A stretch of DNA of 64,000 nucleotides from Staphylococcus caprae (GTDB lineage: Bacteria; Bacillota; Bacilli; Staphylococcales; Staphylococcaceae): assembly GCF_002902725.1 (NCBI RefSeq), contig NZ_PPRT01000005.1, positions 26,254 through 90,253 of the forward strand, given 5' to 3'. Every line of letters begins with the position of its first letter. Positions within the stretch are counted from its first letter, which is position 1. Positions 55,778-63,998 of the stretch are shown piece by piece. The notes under the pieces are model-generated. The model ran no database searches, was not told the origin of the DNA, and saw only the letters and a program-made list of their open reading frames with translations. The translations under genes and the position numbers were made by a program.

Positions 55778-58156
55778 ATGAATTTAAAGCAATCCATTGA
55801 AGAAATAATTAAACAACCTGACTATGAACCAATGTCAGTGTCAGATTTTCAAGATGCGTTAGGTTTAAATAGTGCCGACTCATTTAGAGATTTAATTAAG
55901 GTGCTCGTTGAACTAGAACAAACTGGTTTAATTGAACGTACGAAGACAGATAGATATCAACGAAAAGAAACAAGTAAGTCCAATTCAAAACTAATTAAAG
56001 GAACGTTAAGTCAGAACAAGAAAGGCTTTGCATTCCTTCGACCAGAAGATGATGAGATGGAAGATATATTCATCCCACCAACTAAAATTAATAGAGCCTT
56101 AGATGGAGATACGGTCATCGTAGAAATTCAAAAATCTCGAGGCGAACACAAAGGTAAAGTTGAAGGCGAAGTTAAATCTATTGAGAAACATTCGGTGACA
56201 CAAGTAGTAGGCACTTATAGTGAAGCGAAACACTTTGGCTTCGTCATACCTGATGACAAGCGTATCATGCAAGATATCTTTATTCCTAAAGGACAAAGTC
56301 TCGGTGCTGTAGATGGTCATAAGGTATTAGTTCAAATTACGAAATATGCTGATGGTACAGACAATCCTGAAGGTCATATTTCAGCAATTTTAGGTCATAA
56401 AAATGATCCCGGCGTCGATATTTTATCTATCATCTATCAACATGGCATTGAAATCGAATTTCCAGACAATGTGCTTAAAGAAGCCGAAGACGTGCCTGAA
56501 GAAATTGAACCGTCAGAAATTGAAGGTCGTCGTGATTTAAGAGATGATTTAACCATCACGATTGACGGTGCAGATGCGAAAGACTTAGACGATGCGATTG
56601 CCGTTAAAAAGCTGAAAAATGGTAATACTGAATTAACCGTAAGTATTGCAGATGTAAGTTACTATGTGAAGGAAGATTCTGCATTAGACCAAGAAGCATA
56701 TGATAGAGCGACGAGTGTTTATTTAGTTGACCGAGTCATTCCAATGATTCCACACCGTTTAAGTAATGGTATTTGTTCATTGAATCCTGAAGTCGACCGA
56801 TTAACATTGAGTTGTCGTATGGAAATTAATGCACGTGGAGAAGTCGTTAAACACGAAATCTTTGATAGTGTCATTCATTCTAATTATCGAATGACGTACG
56901 ATGCAGTCAATAAAATCATTACTGACCAAGATCCACAAGTACGTGCGCAATATAAAGAATTAACGCCAATGCTTGATTTAGCACAAGATTTATCCAATCG
57001 TTTAATCAGCATGCGTCGACGTCGTGGTGAAATTGACTTCGATATCAACGAAGCTAAAGTACTCGTAAATGAAGAAGGTATTCCTACAGACGTTCAAATG
57101 CGTGAACGTGGCGAAGGTGAACGTTTAATTGAGTCATTCATGTTAGCAGCTAATGAAACGGTGGCAGAGCATTTTAATAAAATGGAAGTTCCATTTATTT
57201 ATCGTGTTCATGAGCAACCTAAATCCGAAAGATTAAGACAATTCTTCGACTTTATTACGAATTTCGGTATTATGATTAAAGGTACAGGCGAAGACATTCA
57301 TCCTACAACGTTACAGAACATTCAAGAAGAAGTTGAAGGACGACCAGAACAAATGGTGATTTCAACTATGATGTTACGTTCAATGCAACAAGCACATTAT
57401 GATGATGTCAATCTTGGACACTTTGGTCTATCAGCAGAGTATTATACGCATTTCACATCTCCAATTCGTCGTTATCCTGACTTAACCGTACATCGATTAA
57501 TTCGTAAGTATTTAATTGAGAATTCTATGGATAAAAAGGAACTCAGACATTGGGAAGATACATTGCCTGAGCTTGCTGAACACACATCTCAACGTGAGCG
57601 CCGTGCAATTGAGGCTGAACGTGATACAGATGAGTTGAAGAAAGCTGAATATATGATTCAACACATTGGTGATGAATTCGAAGGTATCATTAGTTCAGTA
57701 GCGAACTTCGGTATGTTTGTAGAGTTACCTAATACCATTGAAGGTATGGTTCATATTGCTAATATGACTGACGATTACTATCATTTCGACGAACGTCAAA
57801 TGGCTTTAATAGGTGAACGTCAAGCGAAAGTATTCCGTATTGGTGATGAAGTGAAAGTTAAAGTCACACACGTTGATGTAGACGAACGGATGATTGATTT
57901 TCAAATTGTGGGTATGCCTTTACCTAAAAATGATAAATCCCAACGTCCAGCACGTGGTAAAACAATTCAAGCTAAGACGCGTGGTAAGTCATTAGACAAA
58001 GCTAAGGATGACAACAATAATAAAGGCAATAAGAAGAAACGCAAACAACGTAAGGGTAAAAATGCCCGTAAAAAAGATAAACAAGGTAAAACGAATCATA
58101 AACCATTCTATAAAGATAAAAGCGTGAAAAAGAAATCACGTCGTAAGAAAAAATAG
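55778..58156 (+). CDS. rnr: Ribonuclease R
   Basis: This 792-residue processive 3'-5' exoribonuclease has an N-terminal helix-turn-helix, cold-shock domains (about 70-230), and an RNB catalytic domain with the acidic cluster TIDGADAKDLDDAIAV (near 263-278). An S1 domain (about 630-710) and a long Lys/Arg-rich tail (about 720-792) follow. It degrades structured RNA and works with tmRNA on non-stop mRNAs, fitting its position next to smpB and ssrA. Confidence 0.97.
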   Translation: MNLKQSIEEIIKQPDYEPMSVSDFQDALGLNSADSFRDLIKVLVELEQTGLIERTKTDRYQRKETSKSNSKLIKGTLSQNKKGFAFLRPEDDEMEDIFIPPTKINRALDGDTVIVEIQKSRGEHKGKVEGEVKSIEKHSVTQVVGTYSEAKHFGFVIPDDKRIMQDIFIPKGQSLGAVDGHKVLVQITKYADGTDNPEGHISAILGHKNDPGVDILSIIYQHGIEIEFPDNVLKEAEDVPEEIEPSEIEGRRDLRDDLTITIDGADAKDLDDAIAVKKLKNGNTELTVSIADVSYYVKEDSALDQEAYDRATSVYLVDRVIPMIPHRLSNGICSLNPEVDRLTLSCRMEINARGEVVKHEIFDSVIHSNYRMTYDAVNKIITDQDPQVRAQYKELTPMLDLAQDLSNRLISMRRRRGEIDFDINEAKVLVNEEGIPTDVQMRERGEGERLIESFMLAANETVAEHFNKMEVPFIYRVHEQPKSERLRQFFDFITNFGIMIKGTGEDIHPTTLQNIQEEVEGRPEQMVISTMMLRSMQQAHYDDVNLGHFGLSAEYYTHFTSPIRRYPDLTVHRLIRKYLIENSMDKKELRHWEDTLPELAEHTSQRERRAIEAERDTDELKKAEYMIQHIGDEFEGIISSVANFGMFVELPNTIEGMVHIANMTDDYYHFDERQMALIGERQAKVFRIGDEVKVKVTHVDVDERMIDFQIVGMPLPKNDKSQRPARGKTIQAKTRGKSLDKAKDDNNNKGNKKKRKQRKGKNARKKDKQGKTNHKPFYKDKSVKKKSRRKKK

Positions 58157-58180
58157 TCAGCAAAGATGAGGTGAGAATGA

Positions 58181-58651
58181 ATGGCTAAGAAAAAATCAAA
58201 ATCACCAGGTACGTTAGCGGAGAATCGTAAAGCAAGACATGATTATAATATTGAAGATACGATTGAAGCGGGTATTGCTTTACGAGGTACTGAAATTAAG
58301 TCTATTCGACGTGGCAGTGCGAACTTGAAAGATAGTTATGCTCAAGTAAAACGTGGTGAAATGTATTTAAATAACATGCATATTGCACCGTATGAAGAAG
58401 GCAATCGATTTAACCATGATCCATTACGTTCTCGTAAATTGTTACTTCATAAAAGAGAAATCCTCAAATTAGGGGAACGTACACGAGAAATTGGTTACTC
58501 ACTTATTCCTTTAAAATTATATTTAAAGCATGGCCAATGTAAAGTCTTATTAGGTGTTGCACGTGGTAAGAAATTACATGATAAACGTCAAGCCCTTAAG
58601 GAAAAAGCAATGAAACGTGACATTGATCGAGCGGTCAAAGACCGTTATTAA
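58181..58651 (+). CDS. smpB: SsrA-binding protein SmpB
   Basis: This 156-residue protein binds tmRNA and enters the vacant A site of stalled ribosomes. It has [18 protein letters not shown] (RNA-binding core) and the family segment [18 protein letters not shown], with a basic C-terminal tail that mimics the anticodon stem. It lies 24 bp after rnr and just upstream of ssrA. Confidence 0.98.
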   Translation: MAKKKSKSPGTLAENRKARHDYNIEDTIEAGIALRGTEIKSIRRGSANLKDSYAQVKRGEMYLNNMHIAPYEEGNRFNHDPLRSRKLLLHKREILKLGERTREIGYSLIPLKLYLKHGQCKVLLGVARGKKLHDKRQALKEKAMKRDIDRAVKDRY

Positions 58652-58780
58652 GCACGTTTGTTGCTTAATCGAGTGCCATTTGGTATGATTATTAATGTTG
58701 TATTTTAAAAGGTGACATAGTCTATCACACCAAATGGCTTGTTTATAACAGTCATTATTTAATTATTATAATTTTATTGC

Positions 58781-59139
58781 GGGGGCGTTTTTGGATTCGA
58801 CAGGGGTCCCTCGAGCACACTAAGCGTGTCGGAGGGTTGTCTCCGACATCAACACATTTCAGTAAATATAACTGACAAATCAAACAATAATTTCGCAGTA
58901 GCTGCGTAATAGCACACTGCATCGCCTAACAGCATCTCCTACGTGCTGTTAACGCGATTCAACCCTAGTAGGATATGCTAAACACTGCCGTTTGAAGTCT
59001 GTTTAGATGAATACCAATCAAACTAGCATAATACTGGTTGTCTGTTGCTTACTATTATGCGAATTTAATCAATAGACTACACACGTAGAAAGGTGTGTAT
59101 CAGGACCTCTGGACGCGGGTTCGAATCCCGCCGTCTCCA
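58781..59139 (+). ncRNA. ssrA: Transfer-messenger RNA
   Basis: This 359-nt tmRNA begins GGGGGCG, which pairs with CGTCTCC at the 3' end. The 3' tRNA-like part carries GGGTTCGAATCCC, and CCA is not encoded. The tag frame (58874-58906, stop 58907-58909) reads DKSNNNFAVAA, whose Ala-Ala end marks proteins for Clp proteolysis. TATAAT at 58767-58772 is its promoter. The 3' end is a common integration site for mobile elements, and a decayed one lies just downstream. Confidence 0.97.
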
Positions 59140-59145
59140 TATTGA

Positions 59146-59178
59146 AACCCACAACCTTTGCGGTTGTGGGTTTTTTAG
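59146..59178 (+). terminator. Terminator after ssrA
   Basis: AACCCACAACC pairs with GGTTGTGGGTT, followed by T5. Confidence 0.92.
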
Positions 59179-59197
59179 TGTTTAGGGTGCGCAGAAA

Positions 59198-59488
59198 GTG
59201 CACAATATTAGCGCATATGAAAATGAACAGAGTAACGCTGTTACAATTGTAAAGCTTAGAGATTTGGAAATACTAGCTAAAGCAATTATTGATTGCTCAA
59301 TTTGTGTAAAAGACTTTATCAATTTAGGACAAAATACACTTAATCGTATGAGTTGAAATCCTAATTATTCTTACACACATCATTATTTAAAAGATATTCA
59401 TTGTTGTCGCCAACAAGCAAGTCAGTTTAAAGGGATTACAAAAAATTGGAGCGAAGTCATGTATTTTAATCATGATAAATACAGATAA
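59198..59488 (+). pseudogene. Decayed island/phage gene upstream of terS
   Basis: One frame runs 97 codons with a single internal TGA (59354-59356). Before it: KLRDLEILAKAIIDCSI..NLGQNTLNRMS. After it: NPNYSYTHHYLKDIHCCRQQ..NWSEVMYF, stopping at 59486-59488. The sequence is protein-like and sits where staphylococcal pathogenicity islands and phages have a small gene before terS. The product is unknown. The start region has been lost. Confidence 0.5.
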
Positions 59489-59503
59489 TCATTGATCTAA
59501 TAG

Positions 59504-59834
59504 GATAAATCAACATCGAAACAAGAGGGTTTCGCTAATGAATATATAAAGACATTAAATGTTACTCAGAGTACTATAAAGGGAGGATATAACCCTAATA
59601 GTGCCCACGTAACTGACAGTAGGTTACTCTGTTTAGGTAGACGCTTATATTAAAAGTCGTAAAGATAACCTCATAGACGACATTATTCTTTCTGCTAAAA
59701 AGTTATTGTATCTATTAACACAATCAGCTATAGGTGATGAAACAGAAACAAAAAAGGTTGTAAAGAAGAGTTTATTTGAAAAGAAATCTGATACTGGAAG
59801 AATGAACTTTGTATATAAAGAACATGTAGAATAA
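59504..59834 (+). pseudogene. Terminase small subunit (TerS) remnant
   Basis: Frame one reads KQEGFANEYIKTLNVTQ..GGYNPNSAHVTDSRLL, which closely follows phage and SaPI TerS N-termini (helix-turn-helix that binds pac DNA). A shift near 59635 leads into a second frame, VDAYIKSRKDNL..LLTQSAIGDETET, ending at 59832-59834. The loss of a start codon and the frameshift make it non-functional. It marks a decayed prophage or phage-inducible island beside ssrA. Confidence 0.72.
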
Positions 59835-59860
59835 TATTGGTAGATTTGAGGAATAGTAAA

Positions 59861-60124
59861 ATGGTAATATCAGTGGTTGCCCTGATTTTTGGTATAATAA
59901 TAAGAAAACAGTGTTCAACACTGGCATACTCTCATTTAGTATGTATGTTTTATTATGTACAGAGGACTTGTTAATCTTAAGTATTGAGGATCTGACTGCA
60001 CCGTTTACTTTTAAATTATCCGCACATGTCACTGGGTGTCTTTATGTTCGCTTTTATGTTCTATCTATTTCTTTTTAAATAAGTTGTGTATTATATAATT
60101 AATTATGTTTAAAAGGGGGAAAAA
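59861..60124 (+). other. Remnant region with small hairpins between terS and the two-gene module
   Basis: A 37-codon hydrophobic frame (59861-59974, MVISVVALIFGIIIRKQ start, GAGG upstream) is possible. Over it lie TATAAT with an extended TGG (59891-59898), then CAGTG/CACTG and CATACT/AGTATG hairpins followed by TGTTTT (about 59909-59952), resembling a tiny sRNA or decayed type I toxin locus. Neither can be asserted. TATAAT at 60094-60099 may serve the next gene. Confidence 0.3.
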
Positions 60125-60526
60125 ATGGTCAACATTGCATGGGTTGTACCCTCATTGGGTGTTTTTAATAATCCTCAAGGAGATTTAGTTATTGAAAAAC
60201 CTCTATCTTTTATTGACTTAGAAGCTTTACCAAACAACTTTTCTTTTAGTGTATCTTTTGGGATAATTAATTTAGAGGACGATGGTCAATATAAATTGAA
60301 TTTTCAAATTATAGATCCAGCGCAAAAAGTAATTTTTGACATCAATGTAGAGATTGATCACCAAAAATTAATTAAAGATAACCCAGATAAAGAATTTAAT
60401 AATGTGTTTGAATCGAATGCAAATTTCAATAATTTTAAATTTCAAAAAGAAGGGCTTTATACTATCAAATTGTCTATAGATAACTCCGAAGCTCAATCTA
60501 ATTTTAATGTTAATTTGGTGTCGTAA
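60125..60526 (+). CDS. Unrecognised beta-rich protein of a two-gene accessory module
   Basis: This 133-residue protein has no signal peptide or membrane helix. Alternating hydrophobic stretches (FSFSVSFGII, YKLNFQIIDP, VIFDINVEID, LYTIKLSIDN, NFNVNLVS) suggest an immunoglobulin-like beta sandwich, perhaps distantly like DUF6941 proteins. AAAGGGGG lies 7 bp before the ATG, so it looks intact and expressed. Its stop is 2 bp from the next gene, and a terminator closes the pair. It lies in the ssrA-adjacent remnant, suggesting cargo. Function unknown. Confidence 0.75.
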   Translation: MVNIAWVVPSLGVFNNPQGDLVIEKPLSFIDLEALPNNFSFSVSFGIINLEDDGQYKLNFQIIDPAQKVIFDINVEIDHQKLIKDNPDKEFNNVFESNANFNNFKFQKEGLYTIKLSIDNSEAQSNFNVNLVS

Positions 60527-60528
60527 TT

Positions 60529-60933
60529 ATGGTGAATAAAAAGGTTAGTAGACCAGAACAGTTTAATTTGCAAAACAAGGAAGAAAGAACAACTATTGAT
60601 TCAAAACAATTAAAAAGGGCAAGTGGTAGTTACGAATTTAGTCCGAATTCAACTTCTACTTATGAAGAGGTGGCCATTATGAGTGAATTTGTGGATAGAA
60701 AAGAATTTGAACAATTCGAAAAAAGAATAGATGACAAATTTAAAACTTTAGATTCCAAAATTGATGATTTGCCAAATAGATTTAATGATAAATTACAAAT
60801 TGCCTTAAACTCTCAACTGGAAACTTTTAGAAAAGAACGTAAAGAAGATAAAAAATCTATTATCACATGGACTCTTTCAGGTACTGGAGTAATAATTGCT
60901 CTTGTAAGTCTTATAGTAAAATTATTTTTTTGA
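60529..60933 (+). CDS. Coiled-coil protein with C-terminal membrane helix, second gene of the module
   Basis: This 134-residue protein has a polar N-terminal half, a heptad-like helix (about 53-105, EFEQFEKRIDDKFKTLDSKID), then a C-terminal membrane helix (about 112-133, SGTGVIIALVSLIVKLFF). Coiled-coil plus tail anchor recalls XhlA/holin-like and other phage-borne membrane proteins. ATG 60529 has a poor ribosome site and would be coupled to gene 1. ATG 60679, in frame, has GAGGTGG at 7 bp and would give an 84-residue form (MSEFVDRKEF..). Either or both may be used. Confidence 0.7.
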   Translation: MVNKKVSRPEQFNLQNKEERTTIDSKQLKRASGSYEFSPNSTSTYEEVAIMSEFVDRKEFEQFEKRIDDKFKTLDSKIDDLPNRFNDKLQIALNSQLETFRKERKEDKKSIITWTLSGTGVIIALVSLIVKLFF

Positions 60934-60935
60934 GT

Positions 60936-60966
60936 AACTGTACCTTTGTTGGTACGGTTATTTTTG
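60936..60966 (+). terminator. Terminator of the two-gene module
   Basis: AACTGTACC pairs with GGTACGGTT (one G-U), followed by T5. It lies 3 bp after the stop. Confidence 0.85.
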
Positions 60967-61002
60967 TTTCTATGTCAAATAGGACAGGGGATAAATTTTT
61001 AG

Positions 61003-61036
61003 AGGGTCTGAGACATAAAAATCTTAGACCCTTTTA
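61003..61036 (+). terminator. Second hairpin terminator
   Basis: AGGGTCTGAGA pairs with TCTTAGACCCT, followed by T-rich sequence. No gene lies between this and the previous terminator. Confidence 0.75.
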
Positions 61037-61069
61037 AGTGTTCTATATAACGGATTTTTAATCAAGGCA

Positions 61070-61115
61070 GTGTCAAAAAAGTGTCAATAAAATAATTTTT
61101 TGACGTGTGGTTGAC
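61070..61115 (+). repeat. 11-bp-phased TGTCAA direct and inverted repeats
   Basis: TGTCAA occurs at 61071 and 61082, and the inverted TTGAC at 61100 and 61111, each pair exactly 11 bp apart. This resembles arm-type binding sites of tyrosine recombinases at element ends. No integrase gene is present, so it may be a remnant attachment region. Confidence 0.4.
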
Positions 61116-61202
61116 CTTGTTTTTTATGCGTCAAATAGTTATTTTGATTACTAATGATTATTATAAACGTGAAACTTTATATTTTTGAGATTCAAGTCTA
61201 TA

Positions 61203-61793
61203 TTACTTTTTATTTTTTTGTTGATTTGCCCAATCTATTTGGTCTTGTATCCAACGTTCATGTGCTTTTTGTTCTCTTGGTGTTCTATAGATACCGTTAT
61301 GATCGTAATCATATCTTTGTTCATTATCAGTAGGTTGTTGATCTATAGATGTATGATGTTGTTCTTCAGGTGTTGTACAACCTCCAATAGTACACTGCGT
61401 GCCATCTGGTTTAGTATATCCAATCATATCGTTATTACCTGGAGCTTGATACCATGTATCACCATCCGCATCCACCATACCGTTTACACTTTGGCCACTT
61501 TTAATTCTTTGAGACATTTCATCTTTGCTTAAAGGTCTATTATTATTTTCATTTATTTGCTGTTCTTGTGAATTCGAAGATTCTTGGTTTTTATTACTCT
61601 CTTTTTCATTTTGATTATTTTTACGTTCACTTTTTTGTTTCTTATCATTATTGTTAGAGTTTTTCTTATGAGTTTTTTTACTTTCACTCTTGTGCTTGCT
61701 TTCATCTTTCTTTTCTTTTTCATGGCCACATGCACCTAAAACGAGTAAGCTACTAAGTATTAAAACTAAAATATTTTTCTTCTTGCTTGCCAT
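61203..61793 (-). CDS. Lipoprotein with Lys/Asn/Ser-rich linker
   Basis: This 196-residue protein has a signal peptide with lipobox LVLGAC (Cys22). A long low-complexity Lys/Glu/Asn/Ser linker (about 24-95) precedes a compact C-terminal region (SGQSVNGMVDADGDTWYQ.., CTIGGC, YDYDHNGIYRTPREQKAHERW). DADGD and DYDHNG look like short acidic, possibly calcium-binding loops. GAAGGA precedes the ATG. Not a recognised enzyme. It is divergent from the thermonuclease gene and both are surface-anchored. Confidence 0.75.
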   Translation of the reverse strand: MASKKKNILVLILSSLLVLGACGHEKEKKDESKHKSESKKTHKKNSNNNDKKQKSERKNNQNEKESNKNQESSNSQEQQINENNNRPLSKDEMSQRIKSGQSVNGMVDADGDTWYQAPGNNDMIGYTKPDGTQCTIGGCTTPEEQHHTSIDQQPTDNEQRYDYDHNGIYRTPREQKAHERWIQDQIDWANQQKNKK

Positions 61794-61944
61794 AGTATTC
61801 CTTCTTTCGTTGATATAATTTTCATGAAAATTATTATAAAGAACCGCATCTATCGAAATATTAAATTTTAAAATTAAAATATTTATAGTTTAATCGATAA
61901 ATTTGTTATAAAATATTATAAAATAACAACTTTAGAGGTGCAAC

Positions 61945-62874
61945 ATGAAAGATATATTAATAAATATTGGAGTATCATTATTTTTAGTAGCATTTATATT
62001 GCTAATAACGGCTCTTATTTACGCGAAAAGAAAGAAAAAAATCAAAAAAATAATAATTGCAGCTACAACTTGTTTCATAATCAGCATATTATTAATAGGA
62101 CCTAATGGAGAACAAAAGCAAAACCATAGTGAAAAAGATAAAGTTACTCAAACACAAAGTAGTAAGAAGAACGATGTAAAAAGTAGTAAAAAATCAGAGA
62201 GCAATAATAAAAATACAGAAGAAAAGAAAAAAGACAATAATAGTAATCATAGAGAAGTAGTGACCCTTATTAAAGTTGTAGATGGTGATACTGTTAAATT
62301 TAATTATAAAGGTAAGAAAACTACTTTCAGGTTATTACTAATAGATACTCCTGAAACAAAAGATCCAAGAAAACCGGTAGAAAAATATGGTCCTGAAGCA
62401 AGTGAATTTACAACAAACAAGTTAACCAGTGCTAAAAAGATAGAAGTTGAATTCGATAAAGGTCCGCATACTGATAAATATGGAAGAAGTTTAGCATATA
62501 TTTATGCGGATGGTGAAATGTTAAACAATGCTTTGGTTAGAAATGGGTTAGCTAGAGTAAAGTATGTTTTTCCTCCTAATGACACGTATGAAAGTAAATT
62601 GAAAGAGAGTGAATCATTGGCTAAAGCTGAGAAGTTAAATATATGGAGTGAAGATTCTGAAGAGGATAATAAAGATCAAAACAATAATCAGTCCGATAAT
62701 CACTCAAATAATAACAATAATGATTCAAACAACAACAATAATAATTTACCCGTACAATTTTCTAACTGTAAAGCACTTAGGGCAGTATATCCTGCGGGTG
62801 TGCCAATAGGTCATCCAGCATACAGCGCAAGGTTAGATGGAAATCATAATGGAGTTGCATGTGAAATCAGATAA
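61945..62874 (+). CDS. Membrane-anchored thermonuclease with C-terminal Excalibur domain
   Basis: This 309-residue protein has two N-terminal membrane helices (about 6-27 and 35-52), a Lys/Ser/Asn linker, and a staphylococcal-nuclease domain (about 103-236). The nuclease active-site residues are kept: Arg129 and Glu137 in [11 protein letters not shown] and Arg181 in KYGRSLAY. After an Asn-rich spacer comes an Excalibur calcium-binding motif with [10 protein letters not shown] (about 296-305). It should cleave extracellular DNA and RNA at the cell surface. AGAGGTG precedes the ATG. The classical secreted Nuc lacks the anchor and Excalibur tail. Confidence 0.9.
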   Translation: MKDILINIGVSLFLVAFILLITALIYAKRKKKIKKIIIAATTCFIISILLIGPNGEQKQNHSEKDKVTQTQSSKKNDVKSSKKSESNNKNTEEKKKDNNSNHREVVTLIKVVDGDTVKFNYKGKKTTFRLLLIDTPETKDPRKPVEKYGPEASEFTTNKLTSAKKIEVEFDKGPHTDKYGRSLAYIYADGEMLNNALVRNGLARVKYVFPPNDTYESKLKESESLAKAEKLNIWSEDSEEDNKDQNNNQSDNHSNNNNNDSNNNNNNLPVQFSNCKALRAVYPAGVPIGHPAYSARLDGNHNGVACEIR

Positions 62875-62937
62875 TTTTCATTTAGATAATATTCTTAAAA
62901 TTATTATAGGCTAATCAAACTTCATAAAAGCAAATTT

Positions 62938-62978
62938 AAAGTCATGGAGGCTATGAATAGCTAACCATGACTTTTGTA
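62938..62978. terminator. Bidirectional terminator
   Basis: AAAGTCATGG pairs with CCATGACTTT, between the convergent nuclease and lipoprotein genes, with short T-runs on both sides. Confidence 0.8.
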
Positions 62979-62980
62979 TT

Positions 62981-63529
62981 TTAATATCCATTTCGGTTAT
63001 TTGTGTTGGCCTGGCCTTGATTGTTATTCCCGTTTGATCCGTTATTTGAGTATTGTTGGGTATTGCTTTGTTGCGGATTTTTATTTGCAGCTCCTTGAGG
63101 ATATTGAACATTATTTTGTGCTTTCCCGTTTGTTTGATTTTGTTGTTGATTTGCTGTGTTAGCTTGATTATTATTGGCTGCGTTTTGATTAGCGTTGTTG
63201 TTATTGTATTGAGATTGTTTAGTAGTGTTGTTCGCTTGAGATGCATTATTGTTAGTAGGATGACTTTGCTTGTTGTTTTGTTGCTTAGATTTAGATTTGT
63301 CGTCTTTATTTTTTGAATCTTTATCTTTATTTTTCTTTGCTAATTTACTATCTTTAATTTTATCTTTTGCGTTATTTATTTTTTTATCGCCTTTAGAGTC
63401 TTTTTTATTATCTTTTTTTGAATCGGACTTCTTACTACTATCAGTTTCTTTTTTGTCAGAACTATCAGTATGACTGCATGCTCCTAATATTAAAAAACTC
63501 GATAATAAGATGGTAAATAATTTCTTCAT
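62981..63529 (-). CDS. Asn/Gln-rich low-complexity lipoprotein
   Basis: This 182-residue protein has a signal peptide with lipobox LILGAC (Cys18), a Lys/Asp/Ser block (about 20-80), then an Asn/Gln/Ala-rich tail (about 82-178) with QNNKQSHPTNN, NNNANQNAANNNQ and similar. No folded domain is evident. It resembles 61203-61793 in its N-terminal part (signal and KK/DS-rich linker), so the two may be diverged relatives. RBS candidate GAGCGA. Probably a flexible surface protein; function unknown. Confidence 0.75.
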   Translation of the reverse strand: MKKLFTILLSSFLILGACSHTDSSDKKETDSSKKSDSKKDNKKDSKGDKKINNAKDKIKDSKLAKKNKDKDSKNKDDKSKSKQQNNKQSHPTNNNASQANNTTKQSQYNNNNANQNAANNNQANTANQQQNQTNGKAQNNVQYPQGAANKNPQQSNTQQYSNNGSNGNNNQGQANTNNRNGY

Positions 63530-63654
63530 AAAAAGTTCGCTCCTATATTTTAAATATTGGTGTTAATAAATTAACTTTACCCAAAATCTACACGATTAAT
63601 TTTAAATTTATGTAAAATTTCTATTTTCAAAATTTGAATATTTATAAAGGCATG

Positions 63655-63681
63655 AAAAAGCCCCTCTTATCAAGAGGGGAA
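63655..63681 (-). terminator. Terminator of the PSM gene
   Basis: On the minus strand CCCCTCTTGATAAGAGGGG is followed by T5 after GC; it lies 11 bp past the stop. Confidence 0.9.
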
Positions 63682-63691
63682 AGGTAAACAA

Positions 63692-63760
63692 TTATTTGTT
63701 ACCGCCGAATAAACCTTTGAAGAATTCGATTGCTTTTTTGATTAAGTTGATGATGAACAT
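63692..63760 (-). CDS. Phenol-soluble modulin, PSM-epsilon-like
   Basis: This 22-residue peptide gene starts MFIINLIKKAIEFFKG and ends LFGGNK. It has no signal peptide, is an amphipathic cationic helix, and has the length and MFIIN-L-KK start of the S. epidermidis PSM-epsilon type. PSMs are secreted as formyl-Met peptides by the Pmt ABC exporter and act as cytolysins, surfactants and biofilm-structuring peptides, generally under AgrA. AGGAGGTGAG with 7-bp spacing and a strong terminator on either end show a real transcription unit. ACAGTTAAT just upstream resembles one AgrA half-site but is too close to the ribosome site to be sure. Confidence 0.88.
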   Translation of the reverse strand: MFIINLIKKAIEFFKGLFGGNK

Positions 63761-63964
63761 TTGACTCACCTCCTATGTATTTATTAACTGTAGTATATTC
63801 TCATTGGATATATTTTAGTTGATTATTTCAAAAGTCGTAAAAAATTGTTCATAGATGTAAAATTTAACTTAAAATTTAATAATTTGGAATTCATTTCTGT
63901 TAAAATTGCAAAACAATAACAAATTTATTCAATATATATTATAAGAATAGTAGGGATTAATTTG

Positions 63965-63998
63965 TAAAAAATACCCTTCATTGAAGAAGGGTATTGCT
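63965..63998 (-). terminator. Minus-strand terminator at the window edge
   Basis: AATACCCTTC pairs with GAAGGGTATT. T6 follows on the minus strand, so it ends a leftward gene lying beyond the right edge, possibly another PSM-type unit. Confidence 0.8.

Noticed and set aside
59772..60032. 86-codon minus-strand frame
   Set aside because: It is antisense to the terS remnant and the hairpin region, with no ribosome site.
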